From Spirometra erinaceieuropaei (lineage: Eukaryota; Platyhelminthes; Cestoda; Diphyllobothriidea; Diphyllobothriidae): 64,000 bases of DNA. The translations under genes were made by a program, and so were the position numbers. Position 1 is the stretch's first letter; the number at the start of each line of letters is the position of its first letter. This document shows, one piece after another, positions 33,703 through 46,156 of this stretch. Location of the stretch: NCBI GenBank assembly GCA_902702965.1, contig CACRXP010000009.1, positions 1,495,777 through 1,559,776 of the forward strand, in the 5' to 3' direction. The notes below the pieces were generated by a model. The model did not search any database, was not told where the DNA came from, and was given only the letters and a program-made list of their open reading frames with translations.

Positions 33703-34109
33703 ATATCGTCTCCGAGACACACCTCGTCAGAATACATTGTGTCGTTTAAGCCGACAGTAATCTGACCACTGAACACCCCTACAGTTTAAAGGAAGCAAGT
33801 GCTGTTCACTGAATACCTTTTATTACATAATCAAAGTACATATTTGACCTAGTTAGCTTGAGTACGTGAGTGGCCTTAAATTCTGGACACAGCTGCATGT
33901 GCGCAGAAATGATCTTTATGCGTTTCACCAATATGTCGCTACCAAAGTGCGTGGAAGAAGCATTCACTTTCTAGCTCGACCAGTCGGTGAATTTCTTTTT
34001 GACTTCGTGCACTTGCTTAGTCGACCATGCTCCACAAAGGGGCAGCAGAATGGAAAATCGTATAATAACTAACAAAACTAAATGCAATTTTGGCGGTATT
34101 TGCATTAGA

Positions 34110-34670
34110 TGGGCTTATTCATGAAATTTTAACCGGAATTTTGGACTCGAAAATATTGCCTAGACACGGTCGTCATATTAATCCCTATGCAGTAAAATCC
34201 CATGCAATTCAGTTAGTTTTGGATGCTGGCTTTTGTACGAACATTTTTCGGTCACCTACAGAGACCACACTCGGCAAAAAGTGACTACTTTAATAGCATT
34301 CGGTTTTCACCTTAAGTTTTTTATGCCCTTATATATTCAAATACATTTCGTGGTAAAAATGCATGTACATATTCATTCTTACATCCATTTTGTATACAAT
34401 TACACCCTTTTACAATTTTATACTTGAAGAAAACGTATTACGCAGTTTTTAAGAAGATTTTGAATATGACATTTTCGAGACTGTGAGTTTATCTTTCATA
34501 AAAAATAGTGTCCTCACATTAACTAGTGTTGCTGTTAAAGTTCAAAATATGCTCAAATTCACGCTAAATTGTATAAACCTCATATGGTCTCTTATAATAG
34601 TGTATCGAAATGAATGATTTTCCATACTCGGAGAATATAAAGCTTGTGATTTGGAAACTCAGTAAATGTG
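34110..34670. repeat. Long-inverted-repeat element, left arm and interior
   Basis: Copy of the element at 4950, preceded at about 34005-34100 by an extra segment (CGACCATGCTCCACAAAGGGG) shared with 36660-36700 but absent from units 1 and 2. It ends abruptly at 34670, where the nested duplicate starts inside the SINE. Confidence 0.55.
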
Positions 34671-35589
34671 TGCGAGCCTGCGGTCCAGTAATGCTGGCTG
34701 ATATTGGCTAATAAGTCAGAAATGGCCATCCCGGTATTCCGTGTGATCTTCATTTAAGACGATTCCAAAAACGTTGGCTGTCGTGCTCCTTCCAGCAAAG
34801 CATCCGTGAAATTCCATGTTAGATTTGATCTTCGTTATCTTAAAGTAAATTTTTTTCCCACTTGACCACTATTTTGGTGTCGGCTAGTCTCGCACCTCGG
34901 GGACACTGCAGAGCGAGATGTAGTCCAGACAACTGTTCACTGTGTCAACACAAAAGTATACACCCCTAAACATGACGATCTGCGCAGAATTTATTCATCA
35001 ACTCCGAAAAACTTTCCCGAACGGCAGATGATGCACACAGGCGCAATGCAGTCCGCTCACAGCCCTTTTGTCCACATCGAAAAGCAATCTGCATTTAGTT
35101 CAGAGCTGAGCCCCAGATGCCGTTGTGCTTGGTAAGAGGTGAGTTTAGTTGTAAAGAGCATCTCTCAACTAAATTCAAATAACGCGCTGTTTATTTGGAG
35201 AAAACACAGCAAATCACGTGCGTGACCGATCTCATGAAATGTTGGCCGATATTCGTTTTCTATTAGGGAGAATTTATAAGGTGACGTTGTAATATTAATC
35301 ATCATGTAGCATAATCCTATAGTATTTCGGACTCGCCAGGATTCCAGCCTTTTAGTACACTGGTTTTCAGTCTCCTGTAGGAATCGTTTTCGGTAAAAAA
35401 AACGACTGCTTATATAGCATGCATTGTTCCCATTGATTTTCGATGGTCATCTATATGTAAATATTTTTCATAGAAAACATGCACAAAAGTAGGCTTTATT
35501 TTACTCGTTTTGTAGAAAATTACGCTGTCGTTATGATTTACACCGTAAAGAATGTAATATTTCGGAATTAAATAGTTTCTAATTATCAG

Positions 35590-36000
35590 GTGTTTAAGAC
35601 CGTGCGATGTCCATATACACTAGAAACACGGACAGCCATATTTTCAGCCCCAAAAGACGCAAAAAAGCTGCCCATTTGAGGATGTCCGTTCTCAAGCATT
35701 GGTGTTGCAAAACCATTGGTCGGATGTGTTAGTGCAGCCCCACCCGAAATAATCAAACCCCAGTAGTCCGTAATTAGGGACCAGAAGTATTACGCGTTTT
35801 TACAGGTGGGTTCGGGGAACGCACAGGCGAAGAGGTCAAGTAATCGTGGGGCTACGAAACCACAACTTACCAAATCATTTGCCATCTTATGAGAACTATG
35901 AGCTCTTTGAGACAATTTTGGGTGCTTCGAATGCAGATAACACATTTCAATGCGCATCGAGTTCAGAAGGAAGATTTTACGAAAGTTTACTCAGAATTCC
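35590..36000 (-). other. Anonymous ORF family, copy 4
   Basis: Copy 4 of the family at 3888-4247; the core NGFATP region is readable on the minus strand. It retains the GTAAGT-like donor phrase after ATGGCAAATGATTTG at about 35870. Confidence 0.3.
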
Positions 36001-36126
36001 CAGGTCTTGAAATCTTTTAGCGACTGTTAATCTGACACCTTTCCGACAAGTTCAAAGTATGTCTTATTTAACTCAGTAGGACGAAGGACGCTGTGATTGT
36101 GTGAAAGATGAGCTGATTTATGTCTT

Positions 36127-36330
36127 ATGAAACAGATCCCGACCCTCAATTACTGGGATCGCGCACATGCCACGGAAAAAACCAGCACTTTGTTCCATTT
36201 TTGGAACGGTGCTCATGATTCATACATCCTCCAAGGCCGAATCGAGGTCAACGTGTGCACAACATTGATGCCAATGCCAAAAGCGCCTTTTCTCAGTTTC
36301 AAATACTATTTTAATACCAAAACAGGGTGA
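36127..36330 (+). other. Anonymous ORF, four-copy family (copy 4)
   Basis: A 67-codon frame missing the first ten codons of the other copies because a stop arises upstream, with the FHFWNGAHDSYILQGRIEV core retained. Confidence 0.3.
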
Positions 36331-37455
36331 ATATCCTCTCTGAGGCAGACCTTGTCAGAATACATTATGTTTTTTAACCTGACAGTTATCTGACATGTGA
36401 CCACCCCTACAGTTTATAGGAAGCAAGTGGTTTTCACTGAACACCATTTAAAACAAAATCAAAGTACATATTTGACCTAGTTAGCTCGAGTTCGTGAGTG
36501 ACCTTAAATTCTGGACACAGCTGCATGTGCTCGGATGTGATCTTTATGCGTTTTACCAATATGTCGCTACCAAACTGGGTGGAAGTAACATTCACTTTTT
36601 AGCTCGACCAGTCAGTGAGATTTGTTTTGTCTTTTTGCACTTGAAACGTCCATACTGGTTAGTCGACCATGCTCCACAAAAGGGCAGCAGCATGGAAAAT
36701 CGGTTCCTGTGCGGCCTTATTCCTACTTAGACTATTTCCCTGGACTTCCAGTTTTGATGACTCGAACATCTAGCTCTTTGCGTGGAAAATTCAATCATTC
36801 GTATAGCAAAACTCAGGGCATTTGTGGATGTATTTACAAGAGATGGGCTAACACATGAAATGTTAACCGAAATTTTCGACTCGAAAATATTGCCTAGACA
36901 GGGTCGTCATAATAATCCCTATGCAGTAAAATCCCACGCAATTCAGTTACTTTAGGATGCTGGCTATTAAACAAACATTGTTAGGCTACCTACAAAGACC
37001 TTACTCGGCAAAATGTGACTACTTAAATAGCATTGGGTTTTAACATTAATTTTTTTATGCCCTTATATATTCAAATATATTTCGTGGTAAACATGCAAGA
37101 ATATATTCATTATTTCACTCATTTGGTATAGAATGACGTCTTCGTTAAATTTTATACTTGAAGGAATGGTATAAGTCAGTTTTTAAGAAGATTCTCAATT
37201 ATGAGATTTATGAGACTGTGAAATTCCCGTTCATAAAACATCGTGTCCTCGCATTTACTAGTAATGCTTGTAATTTTCAAAACATGCTCAAATTCACCGC
37301 TAAATGTTATGAACCTAATATGGTCCCTCTTAATTGTGTATCGAAATGTATGATTTTCCGTACACGGAGAATGTAAAGCTTGTAATTTGGAAACCTTGGA
37401 TGCAAGTTTAACGGCATATCGGTTTCAAAGTTATTCGGCAACAGGAAAAGTATTT

Positions 37456-38690
37456 TCTACTTAGTCTACTGCGCATGATTGGGCAGTGGTTAGAGATGAG
37501 GTTGTGGACTAACTCTTTGAACTGACACCAAACCTCTTCGACATCGCCGGAGAGAGTGGATGCCCAGTCGATAGGACTAAGATCCTTTTTCATCTGTTCG
37601 AAATCGCCGCGCCAATTATGAGTTTGGGAATCGAGCGGTTGTGCAGGCAGGGAGAATAACGTGTATTCCCACATGAGAACTACATGGTCACTCTGACCCA
37701 ACAGGGGGAGGCAATTCACCACGTCGATGTTGTCAGAGGACTTGGTGAACACAAAATCGAGGCAGTTCATCTGTTGGCCCTCTCGAACTCTCGTTGGAAA
37801 CATTACGTGTTGTGTGAGAAGCAGGTTGTCGGAGGTACGTAGTAGCTGCTGGTCAAATGCTGCTTCAGAGCAGTCGGCTGAGGCCGAACTCCAGTCGATG
37901 TTAGGTGCATTAAAATCTCCAACAATGAGAATAGTTGGCCGCGTTTAAGATAATCTGAGCTCCTCCAGCAGTTGGGCATTAGTGTCAGGGTCATTTCTCG
38001 GGGGGCGATATACTGTCAAGATATCGAGACTTTGAGAGCCCGGTGCCCTTATGGTCAGCCATAATGCTTCGGTACTACAAGCCAGTTGGGCAGTTTTTTC
38101 TGAAACGTGCATGCCATTCTTAACAAATGTTACTATGCCTCCACCCCTTTTGTTTTCTCTGTCTCGGCGGAACAGTTGATATCTAGGAAGCATGAGTTCT
38201 CTATCATCAACCTGTTCGGACAACCATGTTTCGGTTATTGAGATAACGTCTGGATGGAGGTCATAGGTATGGTTAAGGAGTTCTTCCAGTTTTTAAGTAC
38301 ACTTTGCGCGTTGGTATACATGAATATGAGTTTCGAGTTCATGCGAGATTTGTTTTCAAACCCGACACGGGCTACTAAGGTAGCTTTGCGGTCATTCGGA
38401 TCGGCTTGATCCAGAGGGGAGCGCAATGTCGTTTGACAATCCGGTCTTTGTAGATTGTCAAGTTTTTTTCACCGTTGGTTTGCCGTGTTCTCAATTCTAG
38501 GACAAGTTCGCGGCGTTTCATTCTCTCGGCAGCTGAGTAGTCCGGCTTTATGGGAATGCTTCAATCGAAAACGCCTGGAAAGGATTAGTTTTGCCTGGTC
38601 ATTGCTACCTAGGACGATTTTCAGGGGGTCTTGGTCGCGTCATCGGAGCGGCATTTGTACGGCTACCAAGACGAAACATGTTTCAACAAT
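37456..38690 (-). mobile_element. LINE 5' portion (ORF1 end and endonuclease), 3' truncated
   Basis: The flanks match the uninterrupted 5560-5670 region of unit 1, with about 90 bp lost. On the minus strand from 38690 the ORF1 C-terminus (similar to that of the LINE at 54.2-54.6 kb: NLTIYKDRIVKRHCAPLW) is followed by an endonuclease region. The reverse transcriptase is absent, so this piece is 3' truncated, the reverse of the usual LINE pattern. Confidence 0.75.
37500..38340 (-). pseudogene. LINE apurinic-type endonuclease, degenerate
   Basis: Minus-strand endonuclease of the exonuclease-endonuclease-phosphatase fold. MNSKLIFMYTNAQSVLKN (about 38340), YQLFRRDRENKRGGGIVTFVKNG (38160, split here only by naming), SLDILTVYRPP (38030), a GDFNAP-type segment lost to a frame change (about 37910), FTKSSDNID and LGQSDHVVLMWE (the SDH motif, about 37690). 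At least two frame changes split it (37945-38223, 37803-37994 and 37408-37803 lie in different frames). Ends with PIDWASTLSGDVEEVW, close to the corresponding part of the LINE at 53.4 kb, so the two are related. Confidence 0.85.
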
Positions 38691-38699
38691 ATATATTTG

Positions 38700-40789
38700 A
38701 ATTGGTAAGGACATGAAACGTCAACAGAAAACGTCACGGTGCTAGAGCAGTCAGCTTTAATGAGTTAAAATTTGAGGAGGCCAAAATGTTTAGTTCAAAG
38801 GACAGTATACTGAAGTAAATGAATTATCATGAAATCCGGCTACAAAGTGACTAATAAAACAACCCTACATAGGCAGTCATTTCGGGTCTACAAACCGTTC
38901 CAGAATTTTGCTAATCATTTTATGAGTTAGCGCATCTACTGTAGTTGAGGTGACATATAGCAAAACCCAGATTTATGAGACTAGACCTCTATATCCAAAT
39001 GATCTAAAGTCGGCGGAAACGGAACAGTGAAGTCAAACTAAACATGTTTTCACTAATTCTCAATGTTCCGTTTTAGATTATTTCCGATTAAATCAAAGGC
39101 TGTACTGAGGCTGATGGACTTTGATTCAAATATACATATGGGGCTTCAGTCTGAGCCTATAAGACTTAAGAAGACTGATCTTCTACAATTTGGCAATTTA
39201 ATGTTTGGGAGGATTAAAAAGATGCAATTTCGAGACTGCTGTGTCTAGTTGAAAAGCGCATGGGAAACGCTGGGGGACGCACCCATGAGCTGAACCCCAC
39301 GCAGCTGTGCCATGCAGCGACAGAATAAAGACGAAGCACTCGTCTGGGCTTTAAACTTGTACCTGTGCTCTAAATTTTGATATATCGTGATACTTGTTAT
39401 TGTTAATGGCCTCAGTATAAAGGACTTGATTGGGGTTGTTTTTCGGTTTGTGACAGTGCCTTGACCATTACTCTGTATATCATCTTCATGAACCACTCGT
39501 CTGCCTCTGAATCCTGTACCCAGTATTCATAAAAAAATTCTAAATTGTTTATAATTTCTATAAATTTTCATACTTACAGCTGGTTTGCTGGTTATATTTT
39601 GTCATTACACTGTAGCGGGTATTTCAAAAAATCCCAAGAAGCCTCGTGAATCGTTTTATCTCCAGAGACTTAGACAGTGGGTTCCTTGCCAGCGCGAATG
39701 CGTTTTTGATTAATTCATTGCCTCTGGTGATCTCCGACACCCGCCTTCTCCCTAACAGACAGACGGATTTGGACATCCTGTCTGGATTTTGTCTTAGACT
39801 GCAGACTGCTTTTCTTCCACTGCTCAGTTTGTTTATTTTGAATATCTAAACTTCATTCTTTGTTCTAATAATTGAAAAATGCCTCATGGGTTCAACCCAT
39901 TGCCCAAATACTATCTATTTACTTTAGGTTTGCCAGTCATATTTGTGTTGATTACTGCCTCAGCAATAATGTTGGTCTCCAGCATTTCAGACGAAGTTCA
40001 GTTAGCGGACCGAAAACCTTACATTTGTCTAATGTGAATGAAATCGGAGACCTGACGCTGATATTATGCTTCAGTTGATTAAATCATTAGTGATCGGTGT
40101 CCAAAAGGCGACCATATTGGCGCACACACTGCATAGAAAACTGAGGGAACGGGATTTTTGGCGAGAGGAAGCAAAGTTGATTTTATCTACTTTCAAGCAC
40201 AAATATGTCTGGTTGAGCTCGCATGCGTCTGCGGTTTAGAAACCTTATAGTGAACCAACATGGACGGAACGTTAAACATGAGCCAGGGATAAGGCAGATT
40301 AGTAAAGTATGATGTTGCAGGTTGAGGAAGACTATGCTAACAGAAAGAGATGTTAGATGAGTAGGCCGGTTTTTATTTGCCTTCTGGAAAGAGATTGTAT
40401 CTTAAAGACAAGTACATTTATGCCTGTCTTTGTTAAATGATCATTGTTAATGACCAAAACGTCTGTTGATGGAAGGACGAAACGTGCTGCATGCACGCCT
40501 GGGGTAATTTGACCAAGAAACGCCAAGTAATTTTGAAACTGGAATACGTTACGGTTGACTTGCATACAAGAGGCGCAAGCATCGAATGCGACTGAAACTC
40601 ATCATTCACAAACATTTCGCCTGACAACTAAATAATTTCTTATGACAATGCAAGTGACTGATTGGAGAATTTTGGAAAATGGAATGAATATAACTATAAT
40701 AAGCAGCAGCATGCAGCAACTGACAACTGATAAAATCCTTGAATGGCACATTATTTTGAAAACTTATATATTTATATACATTATCAGAA
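38700..40789. repeat. Anonymous shared block, unit 3
   Basis: 38720-40080 matches 5720-7165; 40080-40780 matches 7166-7800. No gene recognised. Confidence 0.55.
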
Positions 40790-40955
40790 GGGCATTACCG
40801 ACAAAGACAAGGGAGACTGGAATGGCCATTTTTGGCTTGTTGGCCGTCGGCATCCAACCATACCCAATCCCGAATTGTGGAACACCCGAGGCTCGATCTT
40901 GCGACCTGTTATTTAGAAGTCAACGCCTCTAACCACTGGGGCACGAGCCCGTTTA
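40790..40955 (-). repeat. tRNA-derived SINE, family B
   Basis: Minus-strand copy with box A TGCCCCAGTGG (40943-40933) and box B near GATCGAGCC (about 40900-40890). The 3' end CTTTGTCGGTAATGCC is at 40790. Complete by comparison with 8098-8285, but not at the same place in the unit and in the other orientation. Confidence 0.75.
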
Positions 40956-40996
40956 CTTATCGGTTTTGATCAGTAATGTTAAGATGTTAAGATAGC

Positions 40997-41500
40997 GGTC
41001 ATTCGATTGACACCAAATCATCTTTTCGAGTATTCGTTCGAGCACGAACAACTGGGTTTCTGCGGTACCTTGACACAGCCTACGTACGGCGGGAGGAACC
41101 CGACGTATGTGAACAGTTAACCCACGTGGTCAACCTCAGCTTCTCCTGGTATATCTGAACCCTTTTGATTTAGGAATCCCTTGGCCTGTTTACTTCCCCA
41201 TTTCCTTTCCTATGTAGTGTTTTAAGTTACCATTTTATCGATAAGATGACTTTGCTCTTTTACATTGATTTTCTCTGTCGAATTTCAAACCTCTGTATCT
41301 TTTTCACTTGTTATCTGTGTTATGCAACGGCTGGCTGCGGATGATAAGACGTCGCGAAGTTTACTGGTTCCAACAAATTCTGCTGTCTATGCCTGCTATA
41401 AACATGTTTTCGTCAATTCTCTAAGTTCTGTTTTAGTATATTCCCGATTAAGGCCAAAATTTTATTTAAGCCATTTAAGAGGCCATTTGGGGTGTTATGT
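40997..41500 (+). pseudogene. Penelope-like element, 3' end remnant (lineage 1)
   Basis: From 40997 there are 53 open codons to TGA 41156-41158: FRVFVRARTTGFLRYLDTAY, VRREEPDVCEQLTHVV, LSFSW. This is the C-terminus of the lineage 1 PLE, here without the stop seen in the 11-kb copy. The 3' UTR follows, with TGTTATGCAACGGCTGGCTG and GACGTCGCGAAGTTTACTGG. It has no RT and no GIY-YIG core. Confidence 0.8.
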
Positions 41501-44500
41501 ATGATCACATACGTTTGGCTCGACAAGAGGTGTCGACCTGGTCCACATAAGAGAGACCCCATGCTAACGCAATGGTTGAATTATTAAAGACTAGAGATTT
41601 TGTTTTAATCCTGCGGTCGAAAGTTTTTTCACACTTAAGGCGCTTGTCGACTGAGCATTGTTTCTATATACAAAGGCCTTGACTCGCCTCATATTCGGCA
41701 GAACCGACTGTTCTACCATATACGGTGACAGTTTTGACAAAGACGATTTATTCCCAGCTAGATGACAACACCCAAGGTCACTCCAGCTACTCATGATCGA
41801 TGAGTCCCACCGTGTACCATAGAGGCCACACCAAGAGGGAGCCATTGAGACTGGCTCGCAGCACTTGGGTCCCTCACTCCACGGTATGATGGTTGATAAG
41901 CCGGAAACGACCATTCTGCTCGCAAGAATTACGTAAATCAAGCATATATCTCCCGGTATGAATGGTTAACTAAATGTTGCTCCTTGTCCAAGTACATGAC
42001 GACAGGGTGTTAAGATGGGCATTTTGACAGATGTTTCACAACAGTCGCCCCACGTTGACGGCCATTTTATAACTACACCTCCTCAGTAGAGTTCGGCTGC
42101 AACATTTTCCGATTTCGTTGTGATTGTTGTAATCTCAGATGCCTGCGTGATTAAGGAGGAAGAGATAAACGTCTAATAGATTATTTTAAATCTCAAGCTC
42201 TTGAATTTGCACAGGAGTCTGTCATCAAAACTGATATCAGCGAGAGCACAAGGGACCATTATGAGACCGAAACAAATGCCCTGGGCTGAAAATCTGCCAA
42301 CGAGTCCGCAGTGCATCGTACGTGAAGGCGAGGTCATGGAGCCCATGACCAAGCTCTCATCAGTGGTCGAGGCCTGAACAATTTAAGTCTCATGTTTTAC
42401 CCGAACAGATTAATAGCTTTTATGGTCACAAACTCGAGTAAACACACAGTTCTGAGGTTTTCTTCGGTAGTCTGTGCTACTGCCTTCCGTGCCACATCCG
42501 GTTTGTGTTTGTGTAGGCGTGACCTTAGGATTTATTTGTCTTGTTGTCCTATGTACAAGATTATTTTAGTCTTATTCACCACGCAGTAAACCAGGCTCCT
42601 CATCTGGTGCTCGGTCCCTTCTTAACTTCTATCTTATTTACGAGAGCGTGCATGATTGCTTAAGGGGGCCTTTACTCATCTCACACTCCAATGAAACAGC
42701 ACCGGAATCTTCCTCACTATTGTAGGCGACTTTTGTACTCGGCTGCTCTGGGACTCAAGATTTGGCGCCGAGTCACAGATGCCCCTGAGTGTTAATTTTG
42801 CGAGATAACCCTCATTTGCATTGTCTCTCACAGTGAATTTCTCAGCCTTTTGTTCTCGTGTCGCGAATGGTTACTGTGAGACCAGATAAGTTGTGTGCTG
42901 TGTGCTCTCGCCCTGTAAGCTGTTTTGTCGAAATCCCCCCGGGGAATAACGGTTCCTGCTTATTTTCTTCCTCCCTTTCGGACTCTGTCTGGTTAAAGGA
43001 GTTCTTCAACAGCATTCCATACCCCAAAGTAGCAAGCAAATGTCTGGTTTGGCATGTCAGGTGACAGATTTGCTAGATCTGAGGTCCATTAATTCTGCAT
43101 TAGTTCAGGGATTTGGTGCTCACGGAAGTCTTATGACTCATTAAGGTCTTCAGCCGGCAAGAACGAGAAATATGTTTTGGTCTGGTTTGAATAACCCCAC
43201 AGTGTGCTACATCTTGAATTGGTTCTGCATTTCTAGGTTTATGAGCAGGACTTTAGGTGGCAAATCATCTAAGGGGGGATGTAAACAACGGCATCAGGAC
43301 AAAAGCAACCGGGTCAATTAATGAGGCTGCGAGTTCGGAGTTATCTTAAGGGAGGTTAAATTTGGAGATTATATTTTGGCTAATTTGAGGAAAAGCGTAC
43401 ATTCGCGCACAAGCATCGATCGTACTGCAACAGGTTATTGTGGATATTTTGCTTGACATAGAATCCAGGAAGTGAAATATATACAAGCATCCTCGGTGAT
43501 TAGACATTTGTGCCTACGTTTTGGCATGCAGGATTGATATATTTTCGCTAAATGTCTTTGTATTTGAAAGGAGGTTCTAATTTCGCATCGTAATTTCCTC
43601 AGATCGTATTAAACGTCATCCACTCCTAGTTAATGTGAGGTGTAGGATTCCTTCACAATTTTTCCTATTAAACAAAGTGCACTTTATTTCGGCATGCCAG
43701 CAGTTTCCAGCGCTTCTTCACCGTATGTCTGAACGGTTCGTACAGGCGAGTAGTTCAGGGAGTAGGAAAGGAAGGTTGGGGCCGATGAATCGGTGCATTT
43801 CTGCAGATAATAAATCCGGCATGTTGTGATTCGTCGCCTGGCAGACCGGATAATTTGGTCCTCACCAAGACTGACTGCCAGGCTGACAGATATGCTTCGC
43901 ATATTGGCCTGTATTACTTTCCCACCCATATGAGATCCAAGTCGTCCAGATGAAAACATAACAAGCGAAACGGGCAGAATAGCTTTTTCACTCGGTGTAC
44001 TCAAACCGTCCTCAGGCCCCATTAATTTTGTCTCGTTTTCCGGATAGAGTAGATGAGGGAGGCAAAATGGCGGCAGATGCTGCGCAAATCACAGGCGCTG
44101 AGTTCAGTTCGTTTTGGGCGCGATGGAGCTCGTTAGTTTGCGACTGTCGAGAGGTCATATTATTAGGAGAAAGGTGGGCCTTTGTCAGATGTCGTATCAG
44201 TTTTTTTACTTTCACTTGACTGCCACTGTGGTAATGTCCAATGCTGCAATGAGGGCAACTGTTTTAACTGCTCAGGTAATGGAACAACCGAATATCTTCA
44301 TAAAACTTGATGCCCTGCAAGCTGCTTAGACAACTGGTTGCGACAAGTCCTCATTACTCTTTGAAAAATAACTTTTTCTGCAGCTCTCATTTGGCCTGTT
44401 TATGCTGTGTCAAAATGCAATAAAACGATCTGCGCTTTATGCGAGCCAGACATCTGAATTTACTGCATAACTCGCTTTGTAGTAGCAAATATAATTTTTC

Positions 44501-44699
44501 CTTCGGGATGCAAGATAACTCGTAAGTTGTTTTGATTCTGCTCTCAGTTCTGCACTTGGTCGACAGACGTACTGGCCTCGTCTCGCTCTGCCGATCGTCC
44601 TGCCGTGAGATCCCTATTTATGCAAGTTTGCATCTTGAGAGATTTGACTCCTTTTTAGTACACCAAAAAGTGTCATTTGGACGCATTTTTAATGGCATA
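41501..44699. repeat. Anonymous blocks, unit 3
   Basis: 41501-41935 matches 11531-11984, 41935-43560 matches block B (11985-13570), and 43570-44699 matches 13571-14518. The minus frame 41591-41941 (116 codons) is the longer version of the one at 11804-12016; no domain recognised. Confidence 0.55.
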
Positions 44700-45770
44700 T
44701 GTGTCTACAGTGCGTGACCGATCTCATGAACTGTTGGTCGAAAGTCTGAAAAGAGTTTTTTATTAGGAAGTTCTACTTAGGTGGAGTTGTAATATTGATT
44801 AGCATGCAGCATAATCCAATGGCATTTCAAACTTATCAGGATGTCGGCTCTTAGATGGACTCCTTTTGGACCTTCTGCAGAAACCGAGCTCCGCAAAAAA
44901 TGATTTCATATGTAGCATGCATTTTTCGTATTGGTTTATCGTTTTTTTTAGATTCAAATATATTTTATAAAAAACGTGCTTTCTTTTACTCGTTCGATAG
45001 GAAATCAAACTGTTTTCATAGTTTATCCCCGAAGAAAGTGTATATTTAATTCTTGAAAAAGTTTTCAATTATGAGATTTTCAAAAGCTTGCAAAGTCCAT
45101 ATATTTTTATGTATATTTATGTTTTGAACAAGTTTTCAATTATGAGATTTCCAAGAGCGTGCGATGTCCATATTGACATCGTAAATGTCCGACCACCAAG
45201 GCTTCTCATGAAGTACACAACAGAGTTTAAATCCATTGCAAAATTGTCTGAAGTTTATATGATATCATATTAAAGACATATAAGAATATATTATTTTCCT
45301 TACGCGGAGAGCATGCACGTTGTTAACTGGAACAGCTTAACGCTAATGCAATGGCAGATCTGGCTCAAAATTTTTCGAAAATTTGAGGACTTATTAAAAC
45401 ATAAATAAACAGTTTCGTCGGTCATGAAATATGAAGACAGTGTGATTTTCTATAGAACGAGTAAGAGAAGGCGTCGTCTGGTGCACGTTTTCTATTTAAT
45501 ATATTTGAATCTGTAAAACCATCGAAAATCAATACGAAAAATGCATGCTACATATGAAATCATTTTTTGCGGAGCTAGCTTTCTGCAGAAGGTCAGGAAG
45601 AAGTCCATTCGAAGGCTGACACACTAATGAGTCCGAACTGCTATAGGATTATGCTGCATGCTAATCAATATTATTACTCCACCTATGTAATCCCTTCTAA
45701 TCGATAACACATTTCAAAATTTTGATCAACAGTTCATGAGACAGGGTTCGCACTGTCCAAATTAGCGAAA
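44700..45770. repeat. Long-inverted-repeat element, unit 3 copy, both arms
   Basis: Left arm about 44705-45030, right arm about 45425-45765, ending ACAGTTCATGAGACAGGGTTCG, CACTGTCC. The interior contains a short local duplication: TTTTCAATTATGAGATTT occurs at about 45063 and 45130. Confidence 0.65.
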
Positions 45771-46156
45771 CTTGCCCCAACCTTCTCTTTAGTATCCTTC
45801 TTATATAAAAGTCGTTTTGCCCTTGATGTGTTATTATTTTAGCGGAATACTTGGATGTTGCGCCATCTCATTCTTCTGTAATTTCTGCAGCGATGTACGG
45901 TCCTGTCAACTGTCGAATCTTCCTGTCCACGCTGGATTGAATCACAAATTTAGCGATTATATACCAGGTCATAGTAGGTAAACAGAAAGCTGATTACTCT
46001 GCCGCAGACCTAATTGACACTTTTAGTAGAAAGAATCTGTAAATACCCTTCTGGATATGTGCAGGCCTTGGTTTTTAAAAGTGTTTCTCTGTAATATCTG
46101 GGTCATATTTTACCCCTGGCACAAAATTCCCAAGAGGCAAGTCCTTGTTCATTCCA

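Larger units (their letters stand above)
34671..37455. repeat. Nested duplicate of the left part of unit 3
   Basis: Starts inside family A SINE sequence (GTGTGCGAGCCTGCGGTCCAG) and repeats, in order, the anonymous segment (34828-35205), foldback arm (35220-35580), minus ORF (35590-36000), plus ORF (36127-36330) and inverted-repeat element (36845-37455). It lacks the PLE and the telomere-like insertion of 31.1-34.7 kb, so those postdate the duplication or were lost here. Confidence 0.75.
31101..45930. repeat. Tandem segmental unit 3
   Basis: Third complete unit. Its left 3.5 kb is itself duplicated (31130-34670 and 34671-37455). It lacks block A: the SINE at 40790-40955 is followed at once by the PLE remnant at 40997. 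Homology ends near 45900, after the second inverted-repeat element, and the array does not continue. Confidence 0.75.
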
